This document shows positions 57,119-64,000 of a stretch of DNA of 64,000 nt, one piece after another. Source of the DNA: Citrus sinensis (taxonomy: Eukaryota > Streptophyta > Magnoliopsida > Sapindales > Rutaceae); contig NC_068556.1 in the NCBI RefSeq assembly GCF_022201045.2, positions 21,867,501-21,931,500 of the forward strand, given 5' to 3'. The position numbers were made by a program, and so were the translations under genes. The notes under the pieces were generated by a model. That model was not told the DNA's origin, searched no databases, and saw only the letters and a list, made by a program, of their open reading frames with translations. The stretch's first letter is position 1; each line of letters starts with the position of its first letter.

Positions 57119-59328
57119 AATCTACGCATATACGTTGAAACTCTCCTGCAGCGTACTTCCCATAAAGAATATACAAATTAAAGGTATATATTATCCGATT
57201 CATCAGTTGTAAGGAAAATAAAAACACCAGAAATCATTTTTATCAATTAATTGTTTTAACTGTTCATAAAACGCAATCCAAATTTATCCGTATTATTGAA
57301 TCACGAGAGGCTAATAAATCAAAGAAAATGACAACGTCTTTTTATTCATTGATGGGACAAGAACGAGGGAGGGAGGAGTTTGTTAAGCAAAAACACACAG
57401 AGAGACATGTAATGTAAGTAAACATTGCGCACTCTGTTGTGCTCTGCTCTCTGATCATTCACGTTCATTACACAAATACATCCAAACAAAGCCCACAACC
57501 CCCCGACCCTCATCCCCATGCCTTGCCTTCGCTCCATGTGATTCCTCCACTACTCGTCCAAATCGTCTATCTTCATCATCCTCCACGTGTCCTGATCAGG
57601 CCGATGCCAATTGGCATTGAAACTGGCCGTTGGATTAAGATGAGGATGATATGTACATTTAGGTAACATCGATCCACCAGAAGAATAGAGTTATGTCCGC
57701 GACCAAACACCCCCCCCCCCCCCCAACGAACAAATTTTGGATCTCGAGCTGCTCACATTAAATGTTTGCCTCAGAGGGCCACACCGCCCGTGCGAACGTA
57801 GGCCTGAAAATGCACTACAACAACTTTGGCGTAAGCAAATACATCATAAATATTGACGACGTGGGGTCCACTAGATTTTAACGTAGTTACTGATTCACCT
57901 AATCAAATCCAATTTAAGGAGTTTTTTTTTTTTAAAAAGTAAAATAAAATCTAGAGCCCCATCTTTGGTGAATGTAATTGATTTTGTACGGGGGGGGACT
58001 TGTTATGGGGAATCGTATGTGTAAGCTCTAAGAAAACGGAGAAGTACTTTTGGGCAAAGTACTGGAATCCCAACTTTTGTTCATTCATTGTCTGATTAGA
58101 CAGACAGATGATGGAGCTTAATGGCACCCATCATCGTGATCATCACGATCACGTGACAAAATCACACACATGATGTGAGGTTGTAGATTGTTACGGGGTA
58201 TTTGGCTTTTGCGGGTGTTTCTTTAATTTTAATCTGTTTTTATATTTTTCCGTTTTCGGGGGGCTGCTAAGTTACAGCTCATGTAACTTACAAAATCCAT
58301 TTTTCGGTATTACGTTTTTTTTTTTTTTTTTGAACTGATGATGATTGGTGCTGCTTCTGGTGATAAGACTAGACGCTTACCAGAATTTGTGTCAAAAGTG
58401 TCAACGCCGTTAGATTTTCGAAATAACAAGTAGTTAGCTTGTCTTTGTCAACATGTTCTACGGCTACTGATGCACAGACAGAAAAGGGTTTCGGCCGGTA
58501 GTGAGTGCAAGCAAAGTATCACTAGTTCACTACACTACTGTCACTGAGTCACTACGACTACCGAGTCATGAGTGGAGTGTGTTTTACCAAAAGTAAACGA
58601 GCAGCATGACCAATGATGCTCTCTACTACCACTCTCCGCTTATAATCGATTTCAGTCATGCGTGGGGCCTACTTAAAAAAAAAAAGCCAAACGCACTGGG
58701 TTTGTGGGGCCATAACCTCTGATAATCAATCCAACTCATGCTTGTGAGCCCTACAGCAGCAGCTCACAGGCCTTCATGATTATCATATTCATCCACATTC
58801 AAACAAACAAACGAGAGAAATCCATGATAACAAAAAAATTTAAAAACAAAATAATAACGAGAAAAATGGTAAATGCACATATAAACATTCAAAAAATTAC
58901 AAAATGGGATAAAATTTTGGGAGAGAAATGGGCAGAGAGATGGGCTATTGTTGCTTCCCCCATTCTCTATTGTTATATATTATCTTATTTTTGTTTTTGC
59001 AAAACATTATATAAACATATATAAACAGCTCATAAAAAGGGCCCACCACTACTCCCTCCTCCCTAAAAAGGACTTTTTAATATAATTATCTATATATAAT
59101 AAATACTCCCTATGATAATTAGAAAAACCCTAATTCAACTTAGGATTTGAGGAAAAAAAATTAAAACAAAAAAGAAGAGAAAAATATTAAAAACTAAAAT
59201 AAAAACCCATTTCCATGATGTATAATATTGGCATGACCAAACTTTTTAGTCCTCGAACTATAACTGGACCACCACCGACACCGGAACTGAACTACAGTCA
59301 CAAACCCTAGCGAAGTTGGGACATATTT
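57119..59328. other. Intergenic, includes 3' region of HIPP
   Basis: C15 run at 57710-57724. The minus-strand 3' UTR of the HIPP gene probably covers the last 200 bp or so. No other gene is supported. Confidence 0.45.
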
Positions 59329-61245
59329 TCACATCACATTGCAACTTGAGGTGTTCTCATCACTGAAGAAGTGAGTATATCCGGGATCCTGGGGCGGGTA
59401 TGGGTGCTGCGGGTATGGATATGGCGGGTATGGATGTTGGGGCATGTAATTAACAGCAGGTGGAGGCCTTGCATACATCATGGGCTGAAACCTTTCGTTA
59501 CCGATTGCACGTTGTTGGTTCATCATTGCAGCAGCCATGTACTGTTGTTGCTGTTGCTGATGGTATGGGTTACCCGGCATAAGGTCCGGGCCGGCACCTT
59601 GAAAGTACCCGGCACCTCCACCGGCACCACCGTTCATTGCAGCTGCTGGTAGGCCTTGAACAGCTGGAACATTGCCCATTTGGCCCATTGGCATACTACC
59701 CATTTGGCCCATTGGCATTTGACCCATCTTGGCATTAGCAGCAGCCATAGCAGCGGCAGCGCCACCCATGTTCTGAAACCCACCATTCATATCACCCATT
59801 GGATTTGGACCACCATTGCCCTTTTTGCCCCCGTTACCATTCATATTATGACCGTTTGCCCCACCGCCATTATTACCATTCTTGTTATTAGCTCCGCCGC
59901 CGCCGCCGCCTCCATTATTTCCATTTTGCCCTCCACCATTTTTACCATTCTTGCCACCTTGGTTCTGATTGTTTGCTCCATTCTGATTCCCACCACCACC
60001 ACCACCACCACCACCACCACCACCAAGACCACCTTTCTTCCCTCCGTTTCCATTTTTACCCTCATTGTTAGCCATATTTACCTGGACGGGCATAGGCCCT
60101 CCATTACCACCTTTCTTGGCATTTTGAGCAGGAATTGGAGCACCCTTTTGAGCATTCATGAGCTGGGGATTGATCCCATTCATCAAGGGATTGATCCCAT
60201 TCATCATCATCATGTTATTAGGCATCATTCCCGGAGGGCCACCATTACCCGTGATGGGTTTCATCTTATTGAGCGGCGGAAGGGGTTCATCCAAGTCATC
60301 ATCATACTCGTCATCATACTCATCATCATAATCAAACTCATCATCACTAAAATCTTCGTCATCATCAGGAATATTAAACTTGACAGCCTTCTGGTTTTGG
60401 CTTTGGTTTGGCATGCTAGGCAGTTTCATGTCCTTAAAATGTGGTGGCAACTTCAGATCTTGAAACCCTTTTATTTGTTGCAGGTGCTGCAGCTGTTGCT
60501 GAAGTTGCTGTTGAGCGTTTGGCTGCTGGCCTCCGCCTCCGCCGCCTCCTTTAGGAGGATTGTTATTGTTGTTGTTGTTGTTGCCACCTTTCTGGCCTTT
60601 GTTGTTGTTGTTGTTGTTGTTACCACCTTTGCCATTGTCAAGTTGCATGTTCTTGAACTGGTTTGGTAGATTGTTCTGGTTGTTGTTAGCCTTTTGAGCG
60701 CCCCAAAGCTCTGCATGTTTGCCTGATTTTGCAAGCTTCTTTATCAGAACCGATGGGTCTACATTACCAGATACTGTCACCTTCCCCTGTTCTGAATCTA
60801 TGCTGGTGGTGAATACTCCTGTAGCAAAATTACGCAACCCCAAAATTGGATTTTTTTTTCTTCTTTAAGCATTACAAAATTAAAGAAGATCAAGGAGAAC
60901 TATTTTTGAAGGACGTTTATTAAAATTAAAAATAACATGAAGAGCAGCAATAATATTAGTACCATCAATTTTCTGCAAGATTTTCTTCACTTTGTGCTTA
61001 CACCCATCACAGTGTATGTTCACTTTCAGAACATAAGTCTGCATGCGCAAGTAACCAAAATAAAAAACCCGTAGAGAAGTAAAGCATAATGACCAACATA
61101 AATGCAAAAAAGAAAAGAAAAAGAATTCACTCTGGTTCACATATACATGAACAAGAACATATAAAGCAAAAGTTCAAAAGATGGGAAATTTCTAAAAGCT
61201 TCTGGGAAGTGGTACCTGAATCTTCATGAACTCTTCTTTACTCAT
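59329..61245 (-). CDS. Heavy-metal-associated isoprenylated plant protein (HIPP)
   Basis: Three exons on the minus strand: 61216-61245, 60963-61038 and 59329-60818, all GT-AG with consistent phases, giving 531 aa. The N-terminus [30 protein letters not shown] continues across intron 2 into [19 protein letters not shown]. This is one HMA domain with the CxxC metal site (Cys20, Cys23). A long low-complexity body follows: Asn/Gly-rich with (N)n and (G)n runs, an acidic block ([20 protein letters not shown]), Met- and Pro-rich stretches ([17 protein letters not shown]). The C-terminus is CNVM, a CaaX box for prenylation and membrane anchoring. Size and architecture fit the long HIPP32/33/34 type. 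HIPPs bind transition metals and protein partners; the target here is unknown. Confidence 0.93.
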
Positions 61246-61680
61246 TTTTTTCTTCTTTTTTTGTTTCCGTCCGGTCAAATAAAACAAACAAACCAGCTAC
61301 AACAATGGAACCCAGGCCAAAAAAAAAAAAAAAAGGATTTGATGACAATGCTAATAGATCTGAGAGACAGAAGCAGCTAACCACAATGAATTCTGTTAAA
61401 GGCTAACAAGCAGAGATAAAACAAATGGGTCGTAGTCTCAGAGCAGAGAAAAAGTTGAAAACACATTAAACAACGACAAGGTTCGGTCTTTGAATAACAA
61501 AGAGAAAGAGAAAGAAAAAGAAAGAGAATGAAAGGTTAGAGGAGGAGATGGCTGAACATTAAAAACCCCTGCTTCCTTTGTTTCAGAGTAAGAGAGAGAG
61601 AGAGAGAGAGAGTGTTGAGTTGTAGGAGAGGTGCTGCTGCAAGGCTTCTCCGGTGTTTCTTTTGGGGGGCTTTATTTATT
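61246..61680 (-). promoter_or_regulatory. HIPP leader/promoter region with GA repeat
   Basis: An (AG)n run at about 61590-61611 lies some 350 bp upstream of the ATG, with a TAAATAAAG near 61670 on the minus strand that could serve as a weak TATA. A long purine-rich leader is plausible; the start is not fixed. Confidence 0.35.
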
Positions 61681-64000
61681 AGTATTTTTTTGCATAATTT
61701 TTTTTAGATGCGCAGTGTAACTCGAACTGTTTTTTTACAGGACAGCTGGGAAAAATTGTTTTTTTGTTTCCATGGCATATAAAAAGAAATGTAAAACAAT
61801 ACCTTTGCATTTTAAAAGTACAAGTCAAAAATGCTTTTCTATACGGTTTATTGAGTTCAAATTTTAAACTAAAATGCCATTTATTTTCTTCTCAAAAAAA
61901 AAATGCCATTTATTTTGAAAAGAATGTTAAATTGGTGGAGTTGTTGCTAAAAAAGAATTTTTGCTTGAAATAGGTTCTTTAAACTCATTACTTTGGACAA
62001 TCCTGATCTTTTCAATTAATTGGCTGAATTTTTGCTTGAAATAGGTTCAACTTAACCACGATCAATCTTTATCATCTTAATCAAAAATTAATTGGTGGTT
62101 AGCGAGAGTGATTATAAATAAGGCAGATTTGATAATGTGAAAACTTTTAATCTGAAACTTAAAACTCATTATTCTCAGATTTCTATACACCTTTTTAAGT
62201 TGTTCGTTTTATCACCTCAATCAGGCAAAGTTTATAGAAATTATATATAACAAAATTTGTTGTTTTAAAGATAGTCTTTTTTAGTCGGTCTCTTGTGGTA
62301 GAAGCTGAACTTTTTTTTTTTTCTATTTTTCCCAGTGATTAAAGCTTCAAATTTAAGGAAATATAAATAATTTGAGGTGAGGTGAGGTGAGGTGGGGAAT
62401 CATGAGATGCGTGATCAAATTGCAATGGAAAAGAGAATTGATGTAATTATGAGTAACCATATGTTAAAAATTAAAATAAAATTTTTAACCACGTGGGCCG
62501 TGCTGCAGTGTCGGCTTAGCTCGGCTGCCTGGGTGAAGGTTACGAGTCGCGAAATTTACAGCAGAAGCCACAAGACGAAGTAATCGAGTGTGGGTGGCTC
62601 TACGTTAGGCCAAGCTTTAGTTTACATCTTCATCGTGGAAACAGAGAGCTGACGGATCAATAAAAGAGGGAGAGAGAGAGGATGGGCCAGATTTGGCTTT
62701 AAAATCTGATAATAATTATCAGCAGATGTGAATGAACTATTGTCAGATTTTCTATCCCAATATTGGGTGGTTGATTAAATAATGACATTTAATGGGGGGC
62801 CTCTTGCTTCCCATTTTTGTAAAATATTATTAGTTTACACTGTTTCTGGTACTTCACTGATTCACTCCATTTGGCTTTAATCTAAAGGATGGTAAATGAT
62901 ACTTTTACCCCTCTAATTGTTAATCTTATCCGAACCCGACCCGTATATCTTATTGGATTCAATACTTTCCGAGGAGACTTCCAATAATTGTTTTCTTGAA
63001 ATAATTTCAGATAATTTCCTTTTTCTTCTTTTGTTTTTTCAGAAAAGTTAACTATTGAATCTTGGTCTTTGAATACGTTCTTAAGTTTTAGGTTAAATCC
63101 CTATTTATATTGGTGGAAAAAATATCAATTTGCATGATAACAATACTTTTTTTATAAAAAAAAAAACGAATAATCAGCTCTTTTAATAACGAGCCTTCCA
63201 AATTCCCATATTTTTCTTCAAATGACTTATTAAAAAATTTATTGTATAAATTAATGCATATCCAACATTCATCTTCAGTTAATGAAAAATAATTTTTCTT
63301 CAACTCATATATTACATATAGTTTTGATTTTCTTTCCTAAAGCAGGTGAAAAATTAAAGTGTCTGTGAAGTTTAGAATGACAAATACACCCTAATCATGT
63401 GAAATTCGATATCATGTCAAGCAATCGATTTACTAGTGATAAGTCAATTTTGAAATCAACTAGCTAGCTCATAAACGTCGACAAAACGTACTATAAATAA
63501 GAACATTAATAATTTAGATTACCTAAAGAATTTATGGAATCAAATTAAATCTAACTTTTACTTTTTAAGTGTGCAACGAGATAATTTCATTTATTACTTT
63601 CATTTCAACAATTCAAGAATTGTTGAGGCATCTATTTTGTTTATCGTTGCTAGCAAAATATTCTGATTTTGAAAAAAAAAAAAAATTCTTACTTAACATA
63701 GATAGAAGTTGACTCAATATGAGTGAATTATCACTGCTATTTGAGAAAAGAAATTTGCCTAAATATTTTGAAAGACTCTTAGCCATGCACAAAACTCTGA
63801 AGATATATAATTGATCCAATCTACAGATGGCATTTCCTCTCTAGTGGAGCCATGTAAATGAAAAATCAAAGCATTAGTTGTTGCATGAACTTTCAAAAAG
63901 AAAGTGGCCAATGTGTCGTGTTATGTGTGTAATACCATTAAAGCTTTTATCTTTTGTTTTAATCATGTCTTATTTTAGGGAAGAAATTAGGTGAGAAAGC
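61681..64000. other. Intergenic to window end
   Basis: AT-rich with short frames only. No gene or clear mobile element is recognised. Confidence 0.5.

Noticed and set aside
59656..60669. 337-aa plus-strand ORF
   Set aside because: Antisense shadow of the low-complexity third HIPP exon (Thr/Ile/Val-rich mirror of Asn/Gly/Asp codons).

Overview
The window is plant nuclear DNA, almost certainly from a eudicot and plausibly a woody one such as Citrus; the species is inference. Supporting this are AT-rich intergenic DNA full of MITEs, SINE-like elements and LTR relics, GT-AG introns, intronless basic 7S globulin/EDGP genes, and plant-only genes (MUTE, an isoprenylated heavy-metal-associated protein).

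Region 1 (0-34 kb) is a tandem cluster of EDGP/GIP-type genes: secreted, A1-fold, protease-like proteins that are probably inactive as proteases. Six lie on the minus strand: A 365-1672, B 6251-7540, C 11097-12374 (pseudogene), D 21213-22481, E 27979-29247 and F 30494-31678. A decayed relic, G (33380-34000), lies on the plus strand. C and D are the coding parts of a tandem segmental duplication, 7965-12555 against 12557-22662. Each unit carries private transposon insertions. Unit 1 has a 480-bp element. Unit 2 has a hAT, a 1.78-kb solo LTR filled with minisatellites, two MITEs and a 1.5-kb Mutator-like element. Because the other unit shows the empty site, most insertion ends and target duplications can be read by eye. 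The 3' halves of C and D are nearly identical although the rest has diverged by about 6-10%, which suggests gene conversion. In C, D and E the first catalytic Asp position of the protease fold is His.

Region 2 (22.9-27.1 kb) has a 5'-truncated LINE with zf-RVT and RNase H domains, a 142-bp MITE, a 29-base G run and an unclassified decayed ORF region.

Region 3 (36-61 kb) holds three conserved genes: a dual-specificity phosphatase of MKP2/DsPTP1 type (36841-about 38307, plus), the stomatal bHLH factor MUTE (40206-41640, plus) and a heavy-metal-associated isoprenylated protein, HIPP (59329-61245, minus). From memory, Arabidopsis At3g06110, At3g06120 and At3g06130 have the same order, so this looks like conserved microsynteny. 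A TRIM retrotransposon ends 79 bp before the phosphatase ATG. About 17.7 kb of repeat-bearing, gene-poor DNA separates MUTE from HIPP.

No unknown multi-gene system was found. The most informative observations are the insertion history of the duplication, the C/D conversion patchwork, the nested-palindrome fold-back element at the promoter of gene A, and the MKP2-MUTE-HIPP linkage.
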